From Acidobacteria subdivision 2 bacterium RH1 MAG20 (GTDB lineage: Bacteria; Acidobacteriota; Terriglobia; Terriglobales; Acidobacteriaceae): a stretch of 64,000 nucleotides of DNA. The notes below the pieces were generated by a model. That model saw only the letters and a program-made list of their open reading frames with translations. It was not told the DNA's origin and did not search any database. Location: contig NFUO01000280.1 of NCBI GenBank assembly GCA_002197545.1, forward strand, positions 1-64,000, read 5' to 3'. The translations under genes and the position numbers were made by a program. This document shows, piece by piece, positions 1 to 9,149 of the stretch. Numbering within the stretch: position 1 is the stretch's first letter; every line of letters begins with the position of its first letter.

Positions 1-14
1 CCCCCTTACCAGCG

Positions 15-1319
15 CTAACGCTGGCAGAGGGTGTCGAGATAAGTGAAGAATTCGGGAAAGGAGATGGCGGCAGCTTCGGCCCCCTGGATCTCGGTGTCGC
101 CGGTGGCGCGAAGGGCGGCAATGGAAAAGGCCATGGCGATGCGGTGGTCGCTGCCGGAGTCGATCACAGCGCCGTGGAGCTTTTGATTGCCGGGGATGGT
201 GAGGCCGTCTTCATGCTCGGTGAACTCGGCTCCCATGGCTTTGAGGTTCTTTGCGACCAGAGCGATGCGGTCGGACTCCTTGATGCGAAGCTCTTTGGCG
301 TCGCGGATGGTGATGCCGTCGCTGGTGTACGGCGCAATCGCAGCCAGGACAGGCAGCTCGTCGATGAGCTGGGCAGACAATGCGCCGGAGATGGCAATGC
401 CCTTGAGGCCGCCGGGAGCGGTGTTGACCTGAATGGTGCCGATGAGTTCGCCATGGTGCTCTTCGACGTTGAGGACTTTGATCTTGCCGCCGAGGGCGGT
501 GATGACGTCGAGCAGAGCCGCGCGGGTGGGGTTCATGCCGAGAGAGTCGAGGACGAGGTTTGAATCGGGGAAAAGCAGGGCAGCGCAGAGGAAGAAGGCG
601 GCGGAGGAGAGGTCTCCGGGAACGGTGGCTTCGATGGCTTTGAGCTTCTGACCGCCGGGAATGCTTAGTTTTTCGCCTTCACGGGTGAGGGTTGCGCCGA
701 ATGCTTTGAGCGCCTGCTCGGAGTGGTCGCGGGTGCGGACGGACTCGGTGAGGCTGGTGGTGCCGTTGGCCTGAAGACCGGCGAAGAGGACGGCGGTTTT
801 GACCTGCGCCGACGGAATGGGCGTGTCGAAGTCGATGGCGTGGAGCGGTCCGCCGATGATGGTCATAGGAGCGTGGCCGCCTACGGCTCCGTCGCCGCCG
901 GTGAGGTGAATCTCGGCACCCATCTGGGAGAGCGGCTTGCGGATGCGCTCCATAGGACGCATCGTGAGAGAGTGGTCGCCGATGAGGGTGAAGGTGTGGG
1001 GATGCGGAGCGATGAGGCCGGCGAGCATACGCATGGTGGAGCCGGAGTTGCCGCAGTCGAGCGGGTGTTCGGGCTGGCGGAAGTCTCCGGCGGTGCCGGT
1101 GATCTCGATGGTCTTGTCCTGTTTGGCAATGGTTGCGCCGAGAGCTTCCATGCAGGCGAGGGAGGAGTGGGGATCGGCCCCGGTGGAGAAATTAGAGAGG
1201 CGGGTGGTGCCTTCGGCGAGGCCGGCGAGCATAGCGTAGCGGTGGGAGATGGACTTGTCTCCGGGCAGAGTAAGGGAGCCTTGCAGGGTGCGGGCGGGAC
1301 GAATGATTTGAATAGACAT
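15..1319 (-). CDS. aroA: 3-phosphoshikimate 1-carboxyvinyltransferase (EPSP synthase)
   Basis: Sixth step of the shikimate pathway: transfers enolpyruvyl from PEP to shikimate-3-phosphate in the cytoplasm. The 434-residue protein has the family length and all landmarks: PGDKSISHR at residues 19-27 (Lys22 binds PEP), GNSGSTMR at 90-97, RPMERIRKPL at 121-130, SAQVK at 170-174, catalytic Asp in IDELP at 319-323, and RIKESDR at 345-351. Start is the ATG at 1319; no strong Shine-Dalgarno is visible. It reads away from the alpha/beta hydrolase gene, with a 94-bp divergent spacer. Long open frames on the opposite strand are GC-driven shadows. Confidence 0.97.
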   Translation of the reverse strand: MSIQIIRPARTLQGSLTLPGDKSISHRYAMLAGLAEGTTRLSNFSTGADPHSSLACMEALGATIAKQDKTIEITGTAGDFRQPEHPLDCGNSGSTMRMLAGLIAPHPHTFTLIGDHSLTMRPMERIRKPLSQMGAEIHLTGGDGAVGGHAPMTIIGGPLHAIDFDTPIPSAQVKTAVLFAGLQANGTTSLTESVRTRDHSEQALKAFGATLTREGEKLSIPGGQKLKAIEATVPGDLSSAAFFLCAALLFPDSNLVLDSLGMNPTRAALLDVITALGGKIKVLNVEEHHGELIGTIQVNTAPGGLKGIAISGALSAQLIDELPVLAAIAPYTSDGITIRDAKELRIKESDRIALVAKNLKAMGAEFTEHEDGLTIPGNQKLHGAVIDSGSDHRIAMAFSIAALRATGDTEIQGAEAAAISFPEFFTYLDTLCQR

Positions 1320-1413
1320 TGAGTTTCTAGTTTAGGGCATTGGGATTGCCGCGGGGAGGAGATAGTTGGCTTTCGGCAAGGAGGCAGCTTGAATCGGCGA
1401 AATACTATAAGGA

Positions 1414-2535
1414 ATGGATTTTAATTACGTCATGATTCCTGCACTGATTGTGCTGATCGGAGTTCTGATTGCGTGGCTTTCGACTTGGCGTATTCTGTCC
1501 CTCCGAAGGAAGACTTACCCCGAGTGGCGGAAAGCGACGGAGCGCATCGTTCTGTCAGTGGTGGCTCTGACCGCATTGGCTGTGGCAGGGAGTAGCGGGT
1601 TCAACGCGGTAGTGCTGCATCATTTCCGCGCGAGCACGCCCGGTGAAACGTACCTGGTTGACGGGCATCGCATGCACATCGACTGCATGGGAAGCGGCTC
1701 GCCGACGATTGTGCTGGATGCGGGGCTGGGCAATGATGGGCTGATCTGGGGTAGTGTGCAGCCGGTGCTGGCGAAGACGACGCGTGTCTGCTCATATGAC
1801 CGGGCGGGATTTGGCTTGAGCGATGCGCTGGCGAGGCCACGCGATGCCGACCACATTGCCGCCGAATTGCATGGCCTGCTGACGGCGGCCAAGATCGACG
1901 GCCCAATTGTGTTGATGGGACACTCGATCGCCGGGATGTACATTCGCGATTATGCGACGCGATATCCAGCAGGTATTGCCGGACTCATTTTTGTGGATGG
2001 TTCCACGCCATTACAGAACCGGAATCCGGCATTCAAAGCCGAATTTGCCAAGGGGTCGTCGCGCTGGTTTGAAATGCTGCTGAACAAAGCCATATTTAGT
2101 GCGGGCATTCCACGTCTGTTCGGTGCGTGCTCGCAAAAGTTTCCGGGGTTTGATGCGCTTGCCGCCAGATTGCAGGCTGAGGATGTGTGTCATCAGCAAT
2201 TCGGAGCAATGGCAGATGAGATGGAGAGCTTCGATCGGTCAGGGGAGGAGACAGCGCATACAGGTCCGTATGGCGCACTGCCTGTTCTGATCTTCTCGCA
2301 GGACCCTGGAAAGGATGGTGCTCAGGCCCAGCCGATCGATGTGGCATGGGACCGGATGCAGGAAAACCTTAAGAAGCTCTCAACACGCAGCCGCAGGATT
2401 ATTGCCAAAGGCAGCGGGCACTACATACAACTGAACCGCCCGGAACTAATTGAAAGGGAAGTCCCACTGTTTATGGAGCAGATTCGTGGCACAGCGCCAG
2501 CGCCGACGAATTATGGATCGACAACGGCGGAATAA
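1414..2535 (+). CDS. Alpha/beta hydrolase with N-terminal membrane anchor
   Basis: Predicted serine hydrolase of the alpha/beta fold. Two hydrophobic segments (about residues 7-25 and 46-70) precede the catalytic domain, so it is probably held in the inner membrane. The nucleophile elbow reads GHSIAGMYIRDYA, the oxyanion region is VLDAGLGNDG, and the C-terminal GSGHYIQL supplies the catalytic His. Substrate cannot be read from sequence. The start is uncertain: AAGGA lies directly against the ATG at 1414, and the next Met (1432) has no Shine-Dalgarno. It is a single gene, divergent from aroA. Confidence 0.85.
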   Translation: MDFNYVMIPALIVLIGVLIAWLSTWRILSLRRKTYPEWRKATERIVLSVVALTALAVAGSSGFNAVVLHHFRASTPGETYLVDGHRMHIDCMGSGSPTIVLDAGLGNDGLIWGSVQPVLAKTTRVCSYDRAGFGLSDALARPRDADHIAAELHGLLTAAKIDGPIVLMGHSIAGMYIRDYATRYPAGIAGLIFVDGSTPLQNRNPAFKAEFAKGSSRWFEMLLNKAIFSAGIPRLFGACSQKFPGFDALAARLQAEDVCHQQFGAMADEMESFDRSGEETAHTGPYGALPVLIFSQDPGKDGAQAQPIDVAWDRMQENLKKLSTRSRRIIAKGSGHYIQLNRPELIEREVPLFMEQIRGTAPAPTNYGSTTAE

Positions 2536-2792
2536 AGCGGGAATGATGACTGCGGAGCTTGTGCACGTGGCTGGGCAGCATGACGGTCGCGTGGTTCAAG
2601 GAGCACTGATAGATATATCGTAAATCCGATTAATCAATAGTCATCCTCGCTTCGGTGACTAAAGAGTTCAAAATCAGAATGACAAAGGAGGTACACTCAT
2701 CCGGTCAGTTGTGGCAGCGCGAGGTGGGCGTCTTGCCGCTGACTTTGAAACTCCTGGGACCCTGTAGCATTTTTGACCGAGGAGATGTTGTG

Positions 2793-3926
2793 ATGAAGAC
2801 AATCAAGATCAACCGGTATCTTATGGCCGGATTGCTGGCAACAGTGTCTGCCGCTGCGCACGCGGACTTTAGCTATACAGAGACAACCCAGATCACCGGC
2901 GGCTCGATGATGCAACTGATGAAGGTAGCGGGGACCTTCAGCAAGACAGCGCGACAGGCCGGGGAACCGATTGTTTCAACGATCATCGTAAAGGGCAACC
3001 GGATGACGCGCATCGGGGAGCAGCGGACTGAGATTATTGATCTCGACCGCGAGACGATCACGAGCATCGACCATCAGAAGCGGCAGTACACGGTGATGAC
3101 CTTCGAGCAGATGCGTCAGCAGATGGAAAAGGCCATGCAGAAGGCAAAAGAGGAGCAGCAGAAGAAAACTCCTGCTCAAGACACTGCCTCGAACACCGAC
3201 ATAAAGTTTCAGGTACATGTGAGAGATACCGGAGCCACGAAAGATGTCGTCGGCCTGCGTGCGAATGAGTCGATTCTGACGATGGCGATGGATGCTACGG
3301 ACAAGACCTCGGGGCAGACGGGATCGATGGCGATTACGAACGATCTTTGGCTGGCTCCGGAGATTCCGGGCTATGACGAGGTCAAGGATTTTTATCGCCG
3401 CTATGCGGAGAAGATGCGAGTGGTATTCAATGGAGCGCTCAATCCGGGGATGCTGGCGCAGTATCCCGGAGCGGGGCAGGGAATGGCCGACATGATCAAG
3501 GAGATGTCGAAGCTGAAGGGCATTCCTGTGCTGCAGGTGATGAGGATGGGTATGACGGTGAATGGAGCGACGTTGCCGGCTGCCTCAGAGGCTCCGCTGC
3601 CGCCGCCCGGAGCCTCACCGGAGATGCCGAGCGCGGGTGATGTGGCTCAGAACGCTGCACAACAGTCGGCTACATCGGCGATTGCGAGCAAGATGGGCTC
3701 ATTGGGAGGACTGGCTGGAGGTTTTGGTGGGTTCGGACACAAGAAGAAGGCTGATCCGCCGCCTACGGCTGCATCTGAACAGATACAGGCTGCCGCTCCG
3801 CCTGCTGCTGCTGTGCTTGTTGAATCGAACACGCAACTGGCGGGCTTTTCACAGATGCCTGCGGATGAATCCAAATTCGATGTTCCGGCGGGATACACGC
3901 AGGTGCAACCTAGAAATCTCGAATAA
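2793..3926 (+). CDS. Secreted DUF4412-like protein, function unknown
   Basis: A 377-residue exported protein. The open frame extends 46 codons further upstream, but the ATG at 2793 is preceded by GAGGAG and begins a clean signal peptide (MKTIKINRYLMAGLLATVSA, cut near AHA-DF), so this start is chosen. The middle contains a Gln/Lys-rich helical segment (about residues 105-130). The C-terminal third is Ala/Pro-rich with a Gly-rich patch (LGGLAGGFGGFGHKKK). The layout resembles DUF4412-type periplasmic proteins, but that is a loose impression. Monocistronic, with no informative neighbours. Confidence 0.75.
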   Translation: MKTIKINRYLMAGLLATVSAAAHADFSYTETTQITGGSMMQLMKVAGTFSKTARQAGEPIVSTIIVKGNRMTRIGEQRTEIIDLDRETITSIDHQKRQYTVMTFEQMRQQMEKAMQKAKEEQQKKTPAQDTASNTDIKFQVHVRDTGATKDVVGLRANESILTMAMDATDKTSGQTGSMAITNDLWLAPEIPGYDEVKDFYRRYAEKMRVVFNGALNPGMLAQYPGAGQGMADMIKEMSKLKGIPVLQVMRMGMTVNGATLPAASEAPLPPPGASPEMPSAGDVAQNAAQQSATSAIASKMGSLGGLAGGFGGFGHKKKADPPPTAASEQIQAAAPPAAAVLVESNTQLAGFSQMPADESKFDVPAGYTQVQPRNLE

Positions 3927-3969
3927 AGTGTTCAGAAAGTTCCGACAGGAACTAGTGGGCGGTTAAGTC

Positions 3970-4422
3970 TTAATCGTCTTTCACTGTGATTTCATTCCTT
4001 GAGATTGCTGGAACAATCTCTTCTTCCAATTCATCCTCCACGCGTAGAAAGCGTCGCATATAGCGTAAGGGCTCTTCTGATACGGCGAGCTCGCGCAGAT
4101 GATAACGCCAGGCATCTTCTCGTATGCTGCGCCGCGTATACGCCTTGCGGTTTACAGTGCCGATCGTTCCATCCGCCATTTTGCGCTGAAAACTCTGCGT
4201 GGGTACATGAAAGGTCATCAGCTCGCCGCCCTTCCAAAAGGTCGAAGCGAAGTCATGCGAGAACAGCAGCACGTAGTAGCGCTTTTCAGCGGACAGCATC
4301 TCTACCGCATGGCGCACGCTTTGCCACGGCAGGCCGAGATTGCCCGTGTACCATTTACGAAACTCGAAACCGTTGGCCCGGGCTTGACCAATCAATAGTT
4401 GAAGCAATTGAAATCTTGTCAT
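3970..4422 (-). CDS. Conserved hypothetical protein, 150 aa
   Basis: Not recognised. A soluble, basic-to-neutral protein rich in aromatic residues (FRKWYTGNLGLPW near the N-terminus, DAWRYHLREL near residue 105) and ending in an acidic stretch (EDELEEEIVP). No signal peptide, membrane segment or Cys cluster. ATG start at 4422. Convergent with the upstream secreted gene (43-bp gap) and divergent from the TPR gene. Length, composition and an uninterrupted frame support a real gene; function is open. Confidence 0.65.
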   Translation of the reverse strand: MTRFQLLQLLIGQARANGFEFRKWYTGNLGLPWQSVRHAVEMLSAEKRYYVLLFSHDFASTFWKGGELMTFHVPTQSFQRKMADGTIGTVNRKAYTRRSIREDAWRYHLRELAVSEEPLRYMRRFLRVEDELEEEIVPAISRNEITVKDD

Positions 4423-4562
4423 AAAGTTCGTTCAATCCTGAAGAGCGTACAGCAACCTGCCGGGAGTACAGGCGTCCAACTGTATAGTTTACGGTGATGA
4501 CCGTCCAATGTGCAGGGGCTTATTCCGCCTCAAGGACACCCCAAAATGTTCTTCCGGAAACG

Positions 4563-5792
4563 ATGACACTAAAACAGCGCAGCATCATAATTCTCAATTC
4601 TCTCGTCCTAACCCTCACGCTGACTGTGCCAACCGTCGCGCAGCCTTATAATCCTGCCGACCATACTGATCCTATCAATCTCACTCCGCTTGTCCGCGAA
4701 GCCCGCATTGATTTCTACAACCTGAACTATGATGGCGCTCTTGCCCGTTTCGAGACCGTCATGAAGGCCAATCCGCAGAACCCGATGGCCATCGACTATG
4801 TGCTTACGACCATTATTTTTCGTGAACTTTACCACCAGGACCTTCTCGATACGACTTACTACGCGCACGACAGCTTTCTTACCTCCAAGCGGAATGTCCC
4901 CGTTCCTGAGGCCACGAGACAGCGCATCGAGGACCTTACCGATAGCGCAATCGACCTTTGTGACAAGCAGATCCATGACAACCCCAACGACAAGAATGCC
5001 TACTTCGCCCGCGGATACGCTCACGGAATGCATGCTGCGTTTATTACGCTTGTCGACCACAGCTATATCTCCGCCGCGCACCAGGGGCTTGCTGCCCGAA
5101 ATGACAGCGAGCAGGCGCTCAAGATCGATTCGGGATATGCGGATGCGAAGATGGCTATCGGAATTCAGCAGTTTGCCGTGGCCAGCTTGCCCCGGGTGCT
5201 GCGTTTTATGATCGGCATGACCGGTGTTACCGGTCATAAGGAACGGGGACTTCAGTTACTTCGAGAGGCTGCCGCGCAGGGAGTTGTCACGCCTGTCGAA
5301 TCGCGGACGGCTCTTTCGCTCTTTCTGCGGCACGATGCCCGCTATCCCGAGGCACTCTCCGTTGAGCGCGGACTTGCCGAGCAGTTCCCCCACGACTACC
5401 TCTTCCGCCTCGAAGTGGCGAATATCACCAAAGACGGGGGCAATGGGCCGGCTGCTATTGCTGCTTACAAGGCCATTTTGGTCGATGCTGCAAAGCCTGG
5501 CTATTTTTACGATCCTCGCCTGCACATGGCCTACTTTGGACTTGCCGATACGCAGCGCGGGCAGAACGAAATTGCCGATGCAGCGGCGAACTATCTCCAG
5601 GCTGCAGCCCAACCTGCCTGCAGCGACTGGCTTCGACGGCGCGCTCAGCTTAATGCCGGGGAGATGTTCGACCTTCTCCATAGACGCTCGGACGCCGTCA
5701 AACAATATCAGGAGGCCAGTGCGGGGGGTGGGGACCAATCTCAGGCCGATGCCGCGCACAAGTACCTGAAAAGCCCTTACACCGGCAAATAA
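4563..5792 (+). CDS. Exported tetratricopeptide-repeat protein
   Basis: A 409-residue periplasmic or membrane-tethered repeat protein. The open frame begins at 4494, but the ATG at 4563 starts a typical signal sequence (MTLKQRSIIILNSLVLTLTL, cleavage near VAQ-PY) and is preferred. The rest is alpha-helical repeats typical of TPR scaffolds: FYNLNYDGALARFETVMKAN near residue 50, RNDSEQALKIDSGYADAKMA near 190, and further repeats with Gly/Ala/Tyr at TPR positions to the C-terminus. TPR proteins mediate protein contacts; no enzymatic motif is seen. The next gene follows after 60 bp and may be co-transcribed. Confidence 0.8.
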   Translation: MTLKQRSIIILNSLVLTLTLTVPTVAQPYNPADHTDPINLTPLVREARIDFYNLNYDGALARFETVMKANPQNPMAIDYVLTTIIFRELYHQDLLDTTYYAHDSFLTSKRNVPVPEATRQRIEDLTDSAIDLCDKQIHDNPNDKNAYFARGYAHGMHAAFITLVDHSYISAAHQGLAARNDSEQALKIDSGYADAKMAIGIQQFAVASLPRVLRFMIGMTGVTGHKERGLQLLREAAAQGVVTPVESRTALSLFLRHDARYPEALSVERGLAEQFPHDYLFRLEVANITKDGGNGPAAIAAYKAILVDAAKPGYFYDPRLHMAYFGLADTQRGQNEIADAAANYLQAAAQPACSDWLRRRAQLNAGEMFDLLHRRSDAVKQYQEASAGGGDQSQADAAHKYLKSPYTGK

Positions 5793-5852
5793 AACGACGC
5801 CGGATGTGGCAAAATAGAGTTTTCCCGCTAAGCAGTGCTTTGGAGGTCTCCC

Positions 5853-6173
5853 ATGTTCTGTAGCCATTGTGGAAAGCCAATCGAACCGTCCTCCCGCTTC
5901 TGCCCGGCCTGCGGAGCCACCGTCAATTCCGCCTCCAGCCCATTTACGGCAGACGCTTACCGCCCCGCACCTAGACTTACCCGCCCTCGAAGCCCGCGCA
6001 TGATTGCCGGGGTATGTTCCGGGTTCGCTCTGCACTACGGTTGGAACCTGGACCTGGTCCGCGTCATCACCGCTCTCTTCATCATCCTCACTGGCGTCGG
6101 CGCCCTGGCCTACATCGCTGCCTGGGTCATCATTCCCGAAGCCCCCTACGCGCTTCCGATAAAGAGCACCTAG
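5853..6173 (+). CDS. Zinc-ribbon plus PspC-domain membrane protein
   Basis: A 106-residue protein fusing an N-terminal zinc ribbon (MFCSHCGKPIEPSSRFCPAC, two CxxC pairs) to a PspC domain (residues about 45-100, MIAGVCSGFALHYGWNLDLVR followed by one hydrophobic helix). PspC-type proteins act at the inner membrane in envelope-stress signalling; the zinc ribbon may mediate contacts in the cytoplasm. The ATG at 5853 has GGAGG seven bases upstream; an in-frame ATG 18 bp earlier lacks one. lysA begins one base after the stop codon, so the two are probably translationally coupled. Confidence 0.85.
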   Translation: MFCSHCGKPIEPSSRFCPACGATVNSASSPFTADAYRPAPRLTRPRSPRMIAGVCSGFALHYGWNLDLVRVITALFIILTGVGALAYIAAWVIIPEAPYALPIKST

Positions 6174-6174
6174 T

Positions 6175-7464
6175 TTGTCCAAAAAAATCGCGCCGCAATC
6201 AAGCCCACGCCCCTTCGTCTATCGCAACCGCTCACTGTACTGCGATGGAGTTGACCTCGCCACTCTTGCTGCCGATCACGGCACGCCGCTCTATGTTTAC
6301 TCGGCACAGCAGATCTCCGATCGTTTTCAACTGTTCGAAGAAGCCTTCAAAGGCCAGCCACATACGATCTGCTACGCGGTCAAGGCCAACTCGTCGCTGG
6401 CCATTCTGCGCCTTCTTGCGCAGCAGAGCGCAGGGTTTGACATCGTCTCTGGCGGGGAACTGGAACGCGTCCGCAAGGCGCACAAGGCTGCGCTGGCGAA
6501 GGTCGTCTTCTCGGGTGTAGGTAAGCAGGTGTGGGAGATAGACGCCGCGCTCAAGGCCAACATCCTCCTCTTCAACGTCGAATCAGAGGCGGAACTGTAT
6601 CTGCTCGCCGCTCGCGCCGAGGCCCTTCGGCTCCGCGCCCGCTTCGCGCTTCGCGTCAACCCTGACGTGTTTGCCGACACCCACCCCTATATTTCCACTG
6701 GCCTGAGCGAGCACAAGTTCGGCATCGATATTAACGCTGCACGGGCGATTTATCGCAAGGCCGCGAAATTAAAATGGCTCGATGCGGCGGGTGTCAGCGT
6801 TCACATCGGTTCGCAGATTCGCAAAGTTGATCCCTTCGCTGCTGCTACTGCTCGCGTGGCGGCGCTTATCTCCGATTTGAAGAAAGATGGCCATGACATT
6901 CGCTACATCGATGCCGGTGGAGGCCTCGGCATCGACTATGGCACCACTGCGTTCGACCCGGGGCAGCAAGTCCAGAAGTATGCCGCTGCCTTGACCAAAG
7001 GCCTTGCCAGCGAGTCCGCGCACCTCATCATTGAGCCGGGCCGATTTATCGTGGCGCAGGCTGGAGCGCTGCTTACCCGCGTTCTCTTCGTCAAAAAGAA
7101 TGGCTCCAAGACCTTTGTCATCACGGATGCGGGGATGAACGACCTTATCCGGCCCTCGCTCTACCACGCGCACCACGAGATTCTCCCGGTCAAGCAGCCC
7201 CGAAACGCAGGTGTTTCCATGACAGTGGACATCGTCGGTCCGGTGTGCGAGTCGGGCGACTTCTTCGCCCGCGACCGAGTGCTTCCCGCGGTCAAGCCCG
7301 GTGACCTGGTGCTCCTGCTCGATGCCGGAGCTTATGGCATGAGCCTTACCAGCAACTACAACACGCGGCCACGACCTGCCGAAGTTCTAGTTGAGAATAA
7401 GAAGGTTAGACTCATTCGCCGCCGCGAAACCATGCGCGACCTGCTGGCTCCGGAGGTACTCTAG
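6175..7464 (+). CDS. lysA: Diaminopimelate decarboxylase
   Basis: Last step of lysine synthesis: PLP-dependent decarboxylation of meso-diaminopimelate. The 429-residue protein is a fold-type III decarboxylase with PLP lysine Lys70 in CYAVKANSS, the barrel motif VHIGSQI, the phosphate-binding GGGLGIDYG, EPGRFIVAQAG, and the CESGDFFA loop whose Cys comes from the partner subunit. The start is TTG at 6175, one base after the TAG of the preceding gene; no in-frame ATG exists before the conserved core. The unusual start is explained by coupling to the upstream stop. Confidence 0.95.
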   Translation: MSKKIAPQSSPRPFVYRNRSLYCDGVDLATLAADHGTPLYVYSAQQISDRFQLFEEAFKGQPHTICYAVKANSSLAILRLLAQQSAGFDIVSGGELERVRKAHKAALAKVVFSGVGKQVWEIDAALKANILLFNVESEAELYLLAARAEALRLRARFALRVNPDVFADTHPYISTGLSEHKFGIDINAARAIYRKAAKLKWLDAAGVSVHIGSQIRKVDPFAAATARVAALISDLKKDGHDIRYIDAGGGLGIDYGTTAFDPGQQVQKYAAALTKGLASESAHLIIEPGRFIVAQAGALLTRVLFVKKNGSKTFVITDAGMNDLIRPSLYHAHHEILPVKQPRNAGVSMTVDIVGPVCESGDFFARDRVLPAVKPGDLVLLLDAGAYGMSLTSNYNTRPRPAEVLVENKKVRLIRRRETMRDLLAPEVL

Positions 7465-7538
7465 GGCACCTTCAGCGTGCTAAACTCACAAGGTCGCTTG
7501 AGGATGCAGTTCAGGCAAAATCACCACCGAGGTAGTAC

Positions 7539-8291
7539 ATGTCCGGCCATTCAAAATGGGCCACAATCAAGCATAAAAAGGGCGCGCTTGACGCCAAACG
7601 TGGCAAGATCTTTACCCGTCTCATCAAAGAAATCACTATAGCTGCCAAGACTGGTGGGGGCGGAGACCCTGACGGTAATCCCCGTCTGCGCGGCGCTATC
7701 GCGGCGGCCAAGGCGGAGAACATGCCCGCCGACAATATCAAGCGCGCCATTCAGCGCGGCACCGGTGAGCTTGAAGGCGTCTCCTACGAGGAGATCACCT
7801 ACGAGGGCTACGGCCCTGGCGGAGTTGCGATCATCGTCGATGTGCTCACCGATAATAAGAACCGTGCCGTCAGCGAAATCCGCCATGCCTTCTCAAAGAA
7901 TGGCGGCAACCTCGGCGAATCCAACTCCGTTGGCTGGATGTTCTCCAAGAAGGGTGTCATCGTTATCGCCAAATCCGCCGCCAGCGAGGACAGGCTTACT
8001 GAGATCGTGCTCGACGCCGGGGCGGAAGACCTGAGCGACGAAGGTGAGAGCTGGGAAGTTCTCTGTGAGCCCAAGGACTTCGAAGCGGTCACCAACGCGC
8101 TCAAGGCAGCCAACATCACGCCGGAACATGCCGAGGTCACCAAGATAGCCTCCACCTACACCAAGCTGGAAGGTTCCCAGGCAAACGCTATGATCCGCCT
8201 TCTGGAAGTGCTCGAAGATCTGGATGACACGCAAAATGTTTATTCCAACTTCGACATGGATGAAGCTGCCATGGCGAATGCCGGACACTAG
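7539..8291 (+). CDS. yebC: YebC/PmpR-family protein (TACO1 type)
   Basis: A 250-residue member of the YebC/PmpR/TACO1 family, annotated as a DNA-binding regulator and more recently linked to translation of difficult peptide stretches. Hallmarks are the N-terminal [20 protein letters not shown], the acidic domain [19 protein letters not shown] and [18 protein letters not shown]. Family length is usual. ATG start at 7539, with GAGG about 6 bp upstream. Often adjacent to ruvC in other bacteria; here it sits between lysA and an outer-membrane protein and is followed by a weak hairpin terminator. Confidence 0.95.
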   Translation: MSGHSKWATIKHKKGALDAKRGKIFTRLIKEITIAAKTGGGGDPDGNPRLRGAIAAAKAENMPADNIKRAIQRGTGELEGVSYEEITYEGYGPGGVAIIVDVLTDNKNRAVSEIRHAFSKNGGNLGESNSVGWMFSKKGVIVIAKSAASEDRLTEIVLDAGAEDLSDEGESWEVLCEPKDFEAVTNALKAANITPEHAEVTKIASTYTKLEGSQANAMIRLLEVLEDLDDTQNVYSNFDMDEAAMANAGH

Positions 8292-8315
8292 CCGAAGCGG
8301 TCGATGATTGATACG

Positions 8316-8341
8316 AGGCCGCCATTTACCGGCGGCCTTTC
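8316..8341 (+). terminator. Hairpin terminator after yebC
   Basis: Inverted repeat AGGCCGCC (8316-8323) / GGCGGCCT (8331-8338), 7-nt loop, followed by a short T-run interrupted by C. It lies 25 bp after the yebC stop and before the GTG of the next gene, so it separates the two transcripts if active. The poor U-tract makes it a weak or leaky terminator. Confidence 0.55.
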
Positions 8342-8376
8342 TGCTGTTAGCGAAACATCTCAAACGGAGCGACACA

Positions 8377-9141
8377 GTGACCAAAAGATTTTGCGGCATA
8401 GCAAGACCATCCATCTGGGCGCTGGCCCTGATGCTTTCCGCCCAGGTGCTCTCTACCCACTTCGCTGCCGCGCAAGCTACAGCAAACAGCGACGCGACAC
8501 CTTTTCATGCCCATTCCGCCAAGCTACCGCTTGAACTGGGCGTCCTGGTCCAGAGCGGTGTCGGCCTCACCGAGAACCGCAACAGCTTCAAGTTTCTGAT
8601 GGCAGGAGTTCACGCGGGCAAAGTTCTCAGTAATGACTACCTGCCGGGCCCGCTTCACGGCAACTTCGAGTACGCCGTGGAGGTGTTTCCCTTCTGGCAG
8701 TCCTACACGCCGAAGTTTCAACGCGCCCAGTGCAGCGCTGTCTCAAACTCTGACGAGTTCTCCTGCTCGCCGCTCTACACCGTCGGTGGCACTTTCTCCG
8801 GGGTCTCCGTCACGCCCATCATCCTGCGCTGGAACTTTACCGGCACTCGACGCATCTCACCATGGATACAAGGTGCCGGAGGTCTTGTCTGGACAAATCA
8901 CAAATACCCGGCATTCGGTGGGTCTCCGCTGAATCTTGCCAATGACGGCCCAAATACAGATGCCAGTGTGTGGAACTTCACTCCGCAGGGAGGCGTTGGG
9001 TTTCACTACTTCCTTCGTCCGCGTCGCTCTATCGATTTCAGCGCCAATGCGGTGCATATTTCGTCAGCCTCGCTGGGAGATAAAAATCCAGGAGTCAATG
9101 CCAGCATCCAATTCTCCATTGGCTATACCTGGTGGAAATAA
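8377..9141 (+). CDS. Outer-membrane beta-barrel, acyloxyacyl-hydrolase/PagL-like
   Basis: A 254-residue exported protein. GTG at 8377 is chosen over the frame opening at 8308: ACGGAG lies seven bases upstream and it begins a good signal peptide (RPSIWALALMLSAQVLSTHF, cleavage at AAA-QA). The mature part alternates polar and hydrophobic residues as a small beta-barrel and ends in an aromatic residue motif (QFSIGYTWWK), typical of outer-membrane barrels. The pattern (ELGVLVQSGVGLTENRNSFK, ILRWNFTGTRRISPWIQGAG) resembles lipid A 3-O-deacylase-like proteins of Acidobacteria. The enzyme function is inference. Confidence 0.75.
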   Translation: MTKRFCGIARPSIWALALMLSAQVLSTHFAAAQATANSDATPFHAHSAKLPLELGVLVQSGVGLTENRNSFKFLMAGVHAGKVLSNDYLPGPLHGNFEYAVEVFPFWQSYTPKFQRAQCSAVSNSDEFSCSPLYTVGGTFSGVSVTPIILRWNFTGTRRISPWIQGAGGLVWTNHKYPAFGGSPLNLANDGPNTDASVWNFTPQGGVGFHYFLRPRRSIDFSANAVHISSASLGDKNPGVNASIQFSIGYTWWK

Positions 9142-9149
9142 GCGGCCCC

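Noticed and set aside
723..1322. 199-aa plus-strand frame opposite aroA
   Set aside because: aroA is certain from its motifs; the opposite frame has Gly/Val/Glu-rich shadow composition and no signal of its own.
2655..2792. Extra 46 codons ahead of the secreted protein at 2793
   Set aside because: They place the signal peptide internally; ATG 2793 has GAGGAG and a clean signal sequence.
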